DNA of 64,000 nucleotides from CBDBND01 sp965207985 (GTDB taxonomy: Bacteria > Pseudomonadota > Alphaproteobacteria > Rhodospirillales > Rhodospirillaceae). The notes under the pieces are model-generated. The model was not told where the DNA came from and made no database searches. It worked only from the letters and a program-made list of their open reading frames with translations. The stretch covers positions 889,658-953,657 of the forward strand of contig CBDBND010000035.1 in assembly GCA_965207985.1 (NCBI GenBank). The letters are read 5' to 3'. The position numbers were made by a program, and so were the translations under genes. Shown here piece after piece: positions 53,706 through 61,909 of this stretch. The stretch's first letter is position 1. Each line of letters opens with the position of its first letter.

Positions 53706-54047
53706 TTATTCGAGGACAGCCCGGGTTGCGTCTGTAAATCCCACATGGACACCAGCTTCGGTCTCAAAAACGGGCCGCTTGATCAGGGTTGGTTGCGCCA
53801 GCATGAGGCGCATGACCTTGGTTTCATTGAGGTCTGCCCGCTCGGAGTCATCCAGGGCACGCCATGTGGTGCTCCGGCGGTTGAGCAAAGTCTCCCAGGA
53901 AACCTCAGAAAACCAGGATTTCAGCCGGTCTTCGGTGAGCCCATCAGCGCGGAGATCGTGAAACCGGTAGGCCACACCCTTGCCGTCGAGCCATACCAGG
54001 GCTTTGCGGCAGGTGTCGCAAGACTTGATGCCGGCAACAACGATCAT
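53706..54047 (-). CDS. ArsC/Spx-family (YffB-type) thioredoxin-fold protein
   Basis: A 113-aa ArsC-like protein with the N-terminal CxxC in IKSCDTCRKALVWL and the family blocks YRFHDLRADGL, LLNRRSTTWRALDD and PTLIKRPVFET with the conserved RP. The CxxC and short length fit YffB-like glutathione-dependent reductases more than true arsenate reductase. Divergent from yaaA. Confidence 0.86.
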   Translation of the reverse strand: MIVVAGIKSCDTCRKALVWLDGKGVAYRFHDLRADGLTEDRLKSWFSEVSWETLLNRRSTTWRALDDSERADLNETKVMRLMLAQPTLIKRPVFETEAGVHVGFTDATRAVLE

Positions 54048-54107
54048 GATATACCCCTTTGGACACCTTTGTATGATTACGAGAAATCAAGACACCGAGA
54101 CCAAACC

Positions 54108-54896
54108 ATGTATACCGTTCTGTCCCCTGCAAAGAAATTGGACTTCACAGCCCCACCGAAAGGTCATTCAAAGACCAAGCCGCTTTTTCCAAGCGACACC
54201 GCCGAACTGGTCAAGCGCGCGAGAAAATTCTCCCCGCAGGATCTGAAACGGCTTATGGGAATCAGCGAGAACCTTGCAACCCTCAATGCCGAGCGGTTCA
54301 AAGCCTTTGACTTGGATGGCAAAGGCGAGACCAAGCAGGCCGTGCTCACATTCGCCGGGGACGTCTACATGGGATTGGACGCGAGCACTTTTAGCAAAGA
54401 CGATCTTGCCTTTGCGCAGAAGCATCTTGGAATTTTGTCCGGGCTTTACGGCTTGCTGCGTCCGTTAGACGCTATTCAGCCTTATCGTATGGAAATGGGC
54501 TCGCAGGTAGACACCAAACGTGGTGACACCTTGTATGAGTTTTGGGACGGGACGGTAACGGAAGCGGTTACCGGTATGGTCAACAAATCCGAGACCAAAG
54601 TTTTGGTCAATCTAGCTTCCAACGAATATTTCTCGGTGTTGGATACAAAAGCCCTGGGCGTTCCCATCATCCAACCGGTGTTCAAAGAACTCAGGGACGG
54701 TAAAGCACAGGTTTACAGCTTCCTTGCCAAAAAGGCGCGCGGGCTTATGGCACGGTTCATTGTGCAGGAACGCATCAACGATCCGGAAGGCTTAAAAGAC
54801 TTTGCCATTGAACGTTACAAGTTCGATCCGAAGTCATCCACAGACGCCCGCTGGGTTTTCAGCCGCCGCTTTATCCCTGCTTCCGAGGCTGCGTAA
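54108..54896 (+). CDS. yaaA: Peroxide stress protein YaaA (DUF328)
   Basis: A 262-aa protein that in E. coli limits intracellular free iron during hydrogen peroxide stress. The start at ATG 54108 (MYTVLSPAKKLDF) matches the family; the longer upstream frame overlaps the ArsC-like gene and is not used. Conserved blocks are FAGDVYMGLDA, LSGLYGLLRPLDAIQPYRLE-type SGLYGLLRPLDAIQPYRMEM, NLASNEYF and SSTDARWVFSRRF. Confidence 0.94.
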   Translation: MYTVLSPAKKLDFTAPPKGHSKTKPLFPSDTAELVKRARKFSPQDLKRLMGISENLATLNAERFKAFDLDGKGETKQAVLTFAGDVYMGLDASTFSKDDLAFAQKHLGILSGLYGLLRPLDAIQPYRMEMGSQVDTKRGDTLYEFWDGTVTEAVTGMVNKSETKVLVNLASNEYFSVLDTKALGVPIIQPVFKELRDGKAQVYSFLAKKARGLMARFIVQERINDPEGLKDFAIERYKFDPKSSTDARWVFSRRFIPASEAA

Positions 54897-54902
54897 TACA
54901 CA

Positions 54903-56522
54903 CTAAGGCCGATTCACAGTGACATACCGGCCGAGATTGATGCCGCGGATATTGTCTTCCAAACCCCTCACGAAGGGTTTCACCAGTCTTTTGCTGACGT
55001 AATAGGTGATGGGCGTAATCGGCGCCTCTTCCATGGCAATCCGCTCGGCCTGTTGCATGAGTTGCATGCGTGTTTCGATGTCAGGCTCGTCATACATGGT
55101 CTGCATGAGCGCGTCGAATTCTGGATTGTTATATTTGGAATGATTGTCGCCGACCGCATCACTTTCCAAAAGATAAAGGAAAGTTGATGGGTCCCGGTAT
55201 TCCCCAAGCCACTGATATCGCGCCACTTCATAGTCGCCATTGCGCAGGTCGGCATTGAGAACGTTGAGATCACTATTGAGCAACGCCACCTCGATGCCTA
55301 AGGACCGCTGCCACATGGCTGCGGCAGCAGCGGCCACGCGGCGTAGCACTTCGTGGGTGTTGTAACGGAACTCAAACGATAACGGATTATCAGGACCAAA
55401 CCCCGCCTCGGCGAGGAGTGTTTTTGCCTGAGCAATACGCTGCTCCATGGTCTGATCACGATATGGCGCGAAAGCGGGTTCGTATCCTGTACGGGAGCCA
55501 TCGGGAATCAAACTATATGCTGGTTGTTCCCCTCCCCTCATGACCCGCCGGGTGATGACGTCGCGGTCCAATGCCATACTCAGAGCCATACGCACCCGCG
55601 GGTCATCGAAAGGCGCTTTGGTCGTATTGAACGTGATGTACTCGAGACCATTGTTTTCGGTGGCGCGAAGGTCCGTTGCCATATTTTGCTCGATCCATTC
55701 GAATTGCGACGGCGGAAAGGAGATCACCATATCCAAATCGCCGGACCGATAGCGGTTGAAGGTCGCTGTTAGATCTTCGGTTGTGTAATAGACAACGGCG
55801 TCCAGCTCGACCGTGTCGGCGGCAAAGAAGGCAGGATTGCGCTCCACCCTTAATGAGGTTTGCGGAATCCACTCTTTGAGAATAAAGGCTCCGTTGACGA
55901 CGATGTTTTGCGGCCGAGTCCATTCGCGGCCGTGTTCTTCTATGGCCCATCGCGGCACCGGAAAACCGCGGTGGACGATCAGTTCAAGAAAGAACGGTGT
56001 CGGCGCCTCGAGTTTGATTTCGAGCGTTTGGGTATCCAAAGCCGTGACACCCAAACTTTCCACGGGCATTTTGCCGCCGTTAATAGGACGGGCGTTTTCG
56101 ATGACGTATAGCATGGGCGCGCTGCGTGAAGCCGTTTGCGGATCAAGAATGCGCTTGAAAGCAAATTCAAAGTCGTCTGCCGTTACCGGCCGGCCGTCTG
56201 ACCACTGCATGCCGTCGCGCAAGTGAAATATATAAGTCTTGCCGTCATCAGAGATGGTCCAGCTTTCCGCGGCACCGGGAACGACATTGGCAAAGGCATC
56301 GACCGTCGTCAGGCCGATAAACATCTCGAAGATGATGTTGCCCGCATATCCACTGGTGGTGAGGTGCGGATCCAAGGAATCCGGCTCACCGATATTGCCT
56401 CGGTGCAAGATACCGGCCTCTCCATCAACGGGCGTGCAAAAAACAAAAAAGAGCGCAAAGGCTCTTCCCGTCCAATTCATGAATCGCAGAGTCAATGCGG
56501 CTAATGGCATAGTGTGGTCCAC
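54903..56522 (-). CDS. ABC transporter substrate-binding protein, oligopeptide (OppA-like) type
   Basis: A periplasmic binding protein of up to 539 aa. The signal peptide is probably MNWTGRAFALFFVFCTPVDG starting at the third Met, cleaved before GILHRGN. SBP_bac_5 marks: GEPDSLDPHLTTSGY, VVPGAAESWTISDDGKTYIF, MQWSDGRPVTADDFEFAFKR and DDPRVRMALSMALDRDVI. It resembles OppA/MppA peptide-binding proteins. No permease or ATPase genes adjoin, so like the protein at 13.2 kb it is an orphan. Its end is 4 bases from the convergent yaaA stop. Confidence 0.9.
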   Translation of the reverse strand: MDHTMPLAALTLRFMNWTGRAFALFFVFCTPVDGEAGILHRGNIGEPDSLDPHLTTSGYAGNIIFEMFIGLTTVDAFANVVPGAAESWTISDDGKTYIFHLRDGMQWSDGRPVTADDFEFAFKRILDPQTASRSAPMLYVIENARPINGGKMPVESLGVTALDTQTLEIKLEAPTPFFLELIVHRGFPVPRWAIEEHGREWTRPQNIVVNGAFILKEWIPQTSLRVERNPAFFAADTVELDAVVYYTTEDLTATFNRYRSGDLDMVISFPPSQFEWIEQNMATDLRATENNGLEYITFNTTKAPFDDPRVRMALSMALDRDVITRRVMRGGEQPAYSLIPDGSRTGYEPAFAPYRDQTMEQRIAQAKTLLAEAGFGPDNPLSFEFRYNTHEVLRRVAAAAAAMWQRSLGIEVALLNSDLNVLNADLRNGDYEVARYQWLGEYRDPSTFLYLLESDAVGDNHSKYNNPEFDALMQTMYDEPDIETRMQLMQQAERIAMEEAPITPITYYVSKRLVKPFVRGLEDNIRGINLGRYVTVNRP

Positions 56523-56599
56523 CCAAACCTCAATGAGGGTCTTTGACTGGGACCATAACGGTCATCCCTGCCCGTGCAAGACCCTGGTGACGTGTTTAA

Positions 56600-57217
56600 A
56601 TGAAGCAGCAGGACCAAAAGACTCTCGATACAGCTGTGCGGGCGCTCGCGAGAAGGGATCCAGTGTTGAGAACTGTGGTCCAAACGTACGGGTACCCTAA
56701 AACCAGACGATCCCCGGCTGGGTTTACCACCCTCGCCCGCATTGTTGTTGACCAGCAGATATCGACCCATGCGGCCGCATCGATTTGGGCCAAGCTCAAG
56801 GCACATGTCGGACCTGTAACTGCCGAGACTATTTCTTCAGCACGTGATCATCGGCTTAAGGCGGCCGGGCTCAGCGCGTCCAAAGTCAAAACTCTAAAAT
56901 CTCTGTCTACCGCGGTCCGATCCGGCGACCTTTCTTTTCGCAAACTCAGTCGACGCAGCGATGAAGATGTCCGCTCCACTCTCACGGCCCTGTGGGGAAT
57001 CGGGGACTGGACCGCCGATATCTATTTGATGTTCGGCATGGGCCGCCCCGACGTCTGGCCGGCCGGAGATCTGGCGCTTCGAACCGCCTGGCAACATTTA
57101 ACCGGTGATAGAAAGCGAATCGAGAAAGATAAACTCAACAAAATTGCGGCAGACTGGAAACCCTACCGATCTGCAGCAGCTGTCCTGCTCTGGCACAGCC
57201 TGAAAGCCATCCGTTGA
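56600..57217 (+). CDS. DNA-3-methyladenine glycosylase II-like (HhH-GPD) protein
   Basis: A 205-aa AlkA-type base-excision glycosylase without the N-terminal TBP-like domain of E. coli AlkA. The helix-hairpin-helix is LTALWGIGDWTADIYLMFGM and the catalytic Asp is in WPAGDLALRTAW. VDQQISTHAAASIWAKL is the DNA-lesion recognition helix. It removes alkylated bases. It lies divergent from the OppA-like gene with no adaptive-response genes adjacent. Confidence 0.9.
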   Translation: MKQQDQKTLDTAVRALARRDPVLRTVVQTYGYPKTRRSPAGFTTLARIVVDQQISTHAAASIWAKLKAHVGPVTAETISSARDHRLKAAGLSASKVKTLKSLSTAVRSGDLSFRKLSRRSDEDVRSTLTALWGIGDWTADIYLMFGMGRPDVWPAGDLALRTAWQHLTGDRKRIEKDKLNKIAADWKPYRSAAAVLLWHSLKAIR

Positions 57218-57444
57218 GAATCATTCTGAATCTAACGACCAAGTCGTCGATGTGTCACAGATCAATGACTGTGTGATGAATAGTTGCGATCCAAAACTTG
57301 AAAAAATTTGCAACCAATTCAGACTCTTGAAAACTGATCTGGAACCCTGTGGGGCTCCGGAGAACGGCACAAAAGTGGCGGAAAAGCCATTACCGGCGTG
57401 CAGACGTCTCGCTTATGTCTTGCATGTAGTGTGGATAGTTAGGG

Positions 57445-59088
57445 ATGACACAAGAAGGCAGATCTGTTCGCGGTGAAAAACAAAAAATGCGGGCGCAGCG
57501 CCGGCGCCTGTCCCGTAAGGCTGCGCGCGATGATTCTGACGGCAAAAGTCTCATATTCATTGTTGGCGTATCACTGGGAATAGGCGTCATTGCCTCTTCT
57601 TTCTTCATCCTGGCGTTCTTAGTCAGTAACATGGTCGGGTTCGAAGTCCCAGCGGCGTTGCAACAACTCGTTGCTGGCCTTGGATTCATCATTTGCTTCC
57701 TGATCTCCCTCTTGATTTTGATAAACAAATACATGCCGAAGGGTTGGATGGTCGAACAACAAGAGCAGATCAAAAGCGTTGTCAAACTGTATAAGCCACC
57801 TGAGGAAAAATGGGGTGGAGCCCTGGTAGAGACGGATCCAAAATTCCACAAAGTCTTCGACGATGCGCGCACTCTTCCGGAAGAAGATCCAATCATCTTG
57901 GACAATACCAACCCCACCTTCGATGATCCGTATGTAAGCGAGCCACCTGCAGATGACAGTGAATCCGCAGAAGAGGATACAAGGGACGAAAACGTCCCAA
58001 AGCCTGACTTTGGCGGCCCACCACCCAAAGAAGAAAAAGAGACCGAAGACGCGAAGAAGGCAGACTTCGGTTCAGGAGGCGGCCATGGACTAGAATCCGT
58101 AGAGGTCAGCCAGGAAACCATGGAAAAGGTGCTTGGCCACTTAAAGTATATTATTGCAGAAGTGACGCAGTTGCTCGGCATGAGCGAGACTCCCGTCAAC
58201 AACTACACCAAGTTTGGATTAAACCTTTTCTTTGCCGGTGCTTGTGCGCGCCTTACCAAAGAGTTTTCTCTTTCTGCTGAAGAAGGTATGGCGGTGCTCG
58301 CCCGGTTGATGGAACTGACGGGGGTGGAAAAAACCATGGCCTATCAGTTCGCCGACAACATCAACGAATACGGCGAACGGCCACAGTACAGAAAAGTCGT
58401 CGATGCCGGCGATGCGATCATGGCTCATCATCTTAATCCGGAAAACGAAACCAATCTTGAGCTGTACGATGTCATTGAGGAATGGAACAATCCTGACAAC
58501 AGCGTAGAACTTCCGTCTGTCCACACTTTCATGTTCACAGACATCGTGGATTCCACCAGCCTGACGGAAGAACTCGGAAACTTTTCCATGCAGAAAGTCA
58601 TTCGTGCTCACAACAAGGCCGTACGGGAAGCCCTCGAACGGTACGGTGGGACCGAGGTTAAGCACACCGGCGACGGTATTATGGCGACATTCAACATTTC
58701 TAAGTTTGCCGTCGACGCAGCCGTCCAGATTCAACAAGATATCAACCTGTTTAGCCGCCAAAAGCCCAAGCTCGGCTTCGACGTGCGCATTGGACTCCAT
58801 AGCGGCGAAGCGGTCATGGAAGACGATGACTATTTCGGAACGGCCGTGCAGACGGCCGCCAGGATTTGCGACGAAGCCGGACCCGAAGAGATTTGGGTGA
58901 ACGAAGAAATTGAACGGGCGAACTGGAAAGATCAGGAAAAATTCAGCGTTGCTGGTGATTTCCTCCTGAAAGGACTGAGCAAAGAGGTCGCTCTCTATAC
59001 GGTCGCCTGGGACCCCATACCTGACCGGTCAAAGAAGAAGAAGGTGGATTACGATGAGGTGGGCGGTAAGAAAAGGAAACGAGCGTAA
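57445..59088 (+). CDS. Membrane-anchored class III adenylate/guanylate cyclase
   Basis: A 547-aa protein. Residues 1-25 are basic, followed by two membrane helices (FIVGVSLGIGVIASSFFILA, GLGFIICFLISLLILINKY). A long acidic, proline-containing linker (about residues 130-215, rich in Glu/Asp) follows, then a helical segment of about 130 residues. The C-terminal cyclase domain shows metal-binding Asp in FTDIVDSTSL and HTGDGIMATF, and the transition-state Arg in VQTAARICDE. The usual Asn before the Arg is Gln. It ends in a basic tail (SKKKKVDYDE, KKRKRA). It should make cAMP or cGMP at the inner membrane. The 227-base upstream interval holds no gene. Confidence 0.9.
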   Translation: MTQEGRSVRGEKQKMRAQRRRLSRKAARDDSDGKSLIFIVGVSLGIGVIASSFFILAFLVSNMVGFEVPAALQQLVAGLGFIICFLISLLILINKYMPKGWMVEQQEQIKSVVKLYKPPEEKWGGALVETDPKFHKVFDDARTLPEEDPIILDNTNPTFDDPYVSEPPADDSESAEEDTRDENVPKPDFGGPPPKEEKETEDAKKADFGSGGGHGLESVEVSQETMEKVLGHLKYIIAEVTQLLGMSETPVNNYTKFGLNLFFAGACARLTKEFSLSAEEGMAVLARLMELTGVEKTMAYQFADNINEYGERPQYRKVVDAGDAIMAHHLNPENETNLELYDVIEEWNNPDNSVELPSVHTFMFTDIVDSTSLTEELGNFSMQKVIRAHNKAVREALERYGGTEVKHTGDGIMATFNISKFAVDAAVQIQQDINLFSRQKPKLGFDVRIGLHSGEAVMEDDDYFGTAVQTAARICDEAGPEEIWVNEEIERANWKDQEKFSVAGDFLLKGLSKEVALYTVAWDPIPDRSKKKKVDYDEVGGKKRKRA

Positions 59089-59090
59089 TC

Positions 59091-59131
59091 CTTGCCCCTT
59101 AGCTTCCTTAATCCTGACCCCTTAGCTTCCC
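59091..59131. repeat. Two near-identical 22-bp tandem repeats
   Basis: CCTTGCCCCTTAGCTTCC and CCTGACCCCTTAGCTTCC stand in tandem between the cyclase stop and the convergent SDR-like stop. No hairpin with a T-tract is present. The function is unknown. Confidence 0.6.
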
Positions 59132-59863
59132 TTAGGCCCATCCGCCCGCAACGGGAATGACCTGACCGGTCACAAAGTTTGCCCCGTCAGAAGCTAGAAA
59201 TGCGATGAGTTCCGATACCTCCTGGGGCTTACCCATACGGCCGAGTGGAACGTTTTTGGTCATTTTGGCCAGCGCCTCCTGGTCCGCGAGAAGCTCTTTG
59301 GGGAAATAGCTTTCACTTTCCACATAATTGGGCGCAACCGCATTGACCTGAATGTTGTCGCGCGCCAGTTCTTTGGCGACGGATAGGGCCAACGCATTGG
59401 CTCCGCCGCGGCCTGCCACATACATGCAGTAATTGGGCAGACCCTGGAATGGAGCCGCAGACGTCACGAAGATCAATTTTCCTTGGCGGCGGGGTTTCAT
59501 GTGCCGGGCTGCTGCTGCGGCCGTCTTAAATGGAACAACCATGAGCGCTTCCAAAGTCTGGCGGAGATCCTCGAGATCAGCCTGATCGATTGGGGCGCGC
59601 AAGGCGGGATGAAAATCGTTTATCACTGCAATATCCAATTGTCCAAGCGCTTCTACCGCAGCGTCAACGGCTTGGCCCGTATCAGGCGTTTCCAAAACCT
59701 CAAGGTTTGGGTGATCATTTTGGAACGTTTCGCGCCCTTGTTGTTCAGTAAATGCTGCGTCATGGCAAACAACGCGAGCGCCGTGATGAAGGAGCGACTG
59801 CGCCGCCGCAACACCAACAAAGTGGTTAACATTAGTGACCAAGGCGGATTTACCGGAAAGCAT
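59132..59863 (-). CDS. Halohydrin dehalogenase-like SDR-derived protein
   Basis: A 243-aa SDR-fold protein that lacks the SDR cofactor motif TGxxxGxG. In its place is VTNVNHFVG (T10, F15, G17), the T-x4-F-x-G motif of halohydrin dehalogenases. The catalytic triad is S135-Y148-R152 (S-x12-Y-x3-R), with Arg where SDRs have Lys; HheC uses S132, Y145 and R149. The APNYVESESYF stretch matches the halide-pocket segment GPNYLHSED of HheC. HNHF-x-G through VVCHDAAF also aligns with HheC's start. Such enzymes convert vicinal haloalcohols to epoxides with halide release and need no NAD(P). The C terminus stops at VAGGWA, without the HheC extension. I am confident of the motifs; the activity is inferred. 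Confidence 0.82.
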   Translation of the reverse strand: MLSGKSALVTNVNHFVGVAAAQSLLHHGARVVCHDAAFTEQQGRETFQNDHPNLEVLETPDTGQAVDAAVEALGQLDIAVINDFHPALRAPIDQADLEDLRQTLEALMVVPFKTAAAAARHMKPRRQGKLIFVTSAAPFQGLPNYCMYVAGRGGANALALSVAKELARDNIQVNAVAPNYVESESYFPKELLADQEALAKMTKNVPLGRMGKPQEVSELIAFLASDGANFVTGQVIPVAGGWA

Positions 59864-60058
59864 AGGCGATCTCCTCTGGGGGCCGGCCCGAATGCCGGAC
59901 TTTAACCTGTTGACCTAGGTACTCCCAGAGGAAGCCACTAAAGGAAATCGTATAACGCGGCCCGTTGACCCTGGTCAGAAAGCCCTTAATCTGCGCCTGC
60001 ACGTGGCATCGCTTTGCTTGCTACGGAGCAACGCCTACCTTTGTCGAGGACCTTTTCA

Positions 60059-60826
60059 TTGACCACAGACTCCACGCAACCGCAGCTGGACGCAGATCAG
60101 GAACAGCAAAAACCGCCCCTGTTTTATACGGAGCCGGCTCCGGTAACGGCAGGCACCCACGGTGACTTCAAGATTCAGCCAGAGCGTGATTTCAGCTTCG
60201 CGCGTGACACCAACGCTGTGCCCATAACGACACCGGAATTTGTGCTTGCGGCTCGTCACTACCCGATCGTCTTTGTCGGTGAGGAAATGGTGCCGACAAT
60301 TGCACTGGGTTTCCGCCAGGACCAAAACCTGTTTGTTTCGCAAGACGGTACTTGGGAACGTAGATGTTATATTCCCGCCTATGTACGGCGCTATCCTTTC
60401 ATTCTTTTAGGCAAGGAAGATGACGAACGGCTACAGTTGGGCGTAGACAGTGCATCGAAATCCGACCATAGCGACGCGCGGGCGTTATTCGACGGGGAAA
60501 CAGAGACCAAAGTCGTCAGTGACGCTTTGGATCTCTGCCAACAATTTCATGGAGCTTACAAAACAACAGCAGAATTTTCCGAAATGCTTGCGACGTCCGG
60601 TCTGTTGGAAGATCGTTCTTTAGAAATCGATATTCCCGATCAAGAAAAGCTGAACATTGGTTCGTTCTCTTCCATCAACGAACAAAAGCTGCGCGAAGCG
60701 CCTGATGAAAAGATATTAGAGTGGCGCAGCAAAGGCTGGTTGGCGGCTATGTATTTTCATGTGGCTTCGCTCAACAATTGGGAATTGTTATTGGACCGCA
60801 TGCCGGAAGCACAACCCGCTTCCTGA
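60059..60826 (+). CDS. SapC family protein
   Basis: About 255 aa from TTG 60059, with AGGA 8 nt upstream; the frame opens at 60014. It has the SapC-like core NAVPITTPEFVLAARHYPIV, ALGFRQDQNLFVSQDGTWER, RCYIPAYVRRYPFIL and the C-terminal LREAPDEKILEWRSKGWLAA with AMYFHVASLNNWELL. The family takes its name from a Campylobacter surface-layer locus, but its function in alphaproteobacteria is unknown. No signal peptide; the N terminus is Gln/Pro rich. Confidence 0.85.
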   Translation: MTTDSTQPQLDADQEQQKPPLFYTEPAPVTAGTHGDFKIQPERDFSFARDTNAVPITTPEFVLAARHYPIVFVGEEMVPTIALGFRQDQNLFVSQDGTWERRCYIPAYVRRYPFILLGKEDDERLQLGVDSASKSDHSDARALFDGETETKVVSDALDLCQQFHGAYKTTAEFSEMLATSGLLEDRSLEIDIPDQEKLNIGSFSSINEQKLREAPDEKILEWRSKGWLAAMYFHVASLNNWELLLDRMPEAQPAS

Positions 60827-60837
60827 TCTGCGGCTAT

Positions 60838-61476
60838 CTATTCATCCATTGTGAAGCGCCATTTCAAAGATGGCCGTTCAAGAATGGCGTCATACCACGC
60901 CGCCAGATTGCCCCGGCCCTGCCTCCAGTCGAAGGCATCGTCGCCCTCCACAATCACGTGTTCACGGATCGGGTTGCGTAAATCCAGATAACTCAAACCA
61001 CCGGCCATGCAGATGTGGCCGATATGGAAATTGGCATCTTTGAACTGGGGCGCCTCGAGTTCCATGCGATCCAGGCAACCAATAATTTTTCTGCGCTCCC
61101 GCAGCATGTAATCCATGTTCCAGTCTGCTTTGTCGCGCCAGCCTTCGACGCGGAGCAGCGTTGTGGCGTCAAACATGCCGTCCCCAAGCACCATCTGGCG
61201 CAACGCGGGCCAGCGAGCTTCACCAGTAGGGAAGACGTGGTTGCCCGTTGTGGAAAGGGAATCCAGGTACTCGCAAATGACAAGACCGCCATAAAGGGGA
61301 TCACCATTGTCCATGACCAGAGCCGGAACTTTCCCCATTGGGTGATAATCCCAAATGATGTCGGCGTCGAACGGCCGCGTGCGTTCAAACTCGAATCGAT
61401 CGAGAATGTCGCCTTCGTAGGCGACAACCAAAACCTTGTGTATGTACTCTGGATTGGGTGTGAAAACGAGCTTCAT
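60838..61476 (-). CDS. Glutathione S-transferase family protein
   Basis: 212 aa. The thioredoxin-like N-terminal domain starts MKLVFTPNPEYIHKVLVVAY and contains the cis-Pro segment HPMGKVPALVMDNGDPLYGG with SNAIL-type glutathione contacts (VICEYLDSL). The C-terminal helical domain has FHIGHICMAGGLSYLDLR. The usual Ser/Cys catalytic position after the first strand is PNPEY, so activity is uncertain. It lies 1 kb from the halohydrin dehalogenase-like gene, separated by sapC. Confidence 0.86.
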   Translation of the reverse strand: MKLVFTPNPEYIHKVLVVAYEGDILDRFEFERTRPFDADIIWDYHPMGKVPALVMDNGDPLYGGLVICEYLDSLSTTGNHVFPTGEARWPALRQMVLGDGMFDATTLLRVEGWRDKADWNMDYMLRERRKIIGCLDRMELEAPQFKDANFHIGHICMAGGLSYLDLRNPIREHVIVEGDDAFDWRQGRGNLAAWYDAILERPSLKWRFTMDE

Positions 61477-61573
61477 TGCGAGCTCCTAAAAACATAGGAT
61501 GGAATCATCTTAGTTAACTTTATGACTATAGTGACTGCATTAGGCCTTATTAAAGTAAGTTTGAATAACGAAA

Positions 61574-61909
61574 GTGAACTCGAACTTCGCGGCACGCAAG
61601 ACCCGCAAGCGTTACAGTGCTGAGGAGAAGATCCGCATTGTCCTGGCCGGACTGCGCGGCGAGGACCCGATTGCCGAGCTATGCCGCCGTGAGGGCATAG
61701 CCCAGGGGATGTATTACAGCTGGTCGAAGGAGTTCCTTGAGGCCGGGAAGAAGCGCCTGGCCGGTGATACGGCCCGTGAGGCCAACACGGGCGAGGTCAA
61801 GGAGCTGCGCCGCCAGGCTCACGACCTCAAGGAGGTGGTGGCCGAACAGGCCCTGGAACTGCGCCTTCTCAAAAAAAACATGATCGGGGATGGGGGAGAC
61901 GACGCATGA
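61574..61909 (+). CDS. IS3-family transposase OrfA (5' end altered)
   Basis: A 111-aa HTH_Tnp_1 protein: RKTRKRYSAEEKIRIVLAGL, EDPIAELCRREGIAQGMYYS and a leucine-zipper-like end VVAEQALELRLLKKNMIG. The native N terminus seen at 12.4 kb (MRDRTERSQDVAERTVKDIR) is replaced here by MNSNFAA, starting at GTG 61574. Homology to the other copy begins only at about 61596, so the 5' end is chimeric. It overlaps orfB by 4 bases (ATGA). Confidence 0.85.
   Translation: MNSNFAARKTRKRYSAEEKIRIVLAGLRGEDPIAELCRREGIAQGMYYSWSKEFLEAGKKRLAGDTAREANTGEVKELRRQAHDLKEVVAEQALELRLLKKNMIGDGGDDA
61873..61879 (+). other. -1 frameshift slippery heptamer A_AAA_AAC in orfA
   Basis: In the orfA frame the codons read CTC-AAA-AAA-AAC, giving the heptamer A_AAA_AAC in the correct phase. 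After a -1 slip the frame is open (CAT GAT CGG GGA...) straight into orfB. This is the usual way IS3 elements make the OrfAB transposase. Confidence 0.65.

Noticed and set aside
53706..54047. A true arsenate reductase (arsC) with an ars operon
   Set aside because: The CxxC start and lack of any ars regulator or pump nearby fit YffB-like reductases better.
57255..57285. A CACAG/CTGTG inverted repeat upstream of the cyclase as a CRP site
   Set aside because: The arms are short and do not match the TGTGA-N6-TCACA spacing well enough to support a regulator call.
57390..58202. A 270-codon minus-strand frame opposite the cyclase gene, Ser/Pro rich
   Set aside because: It is the mirror of the cyclase's membrane segments and acidic linker; its low-complexity sequence follows from the coding strand.
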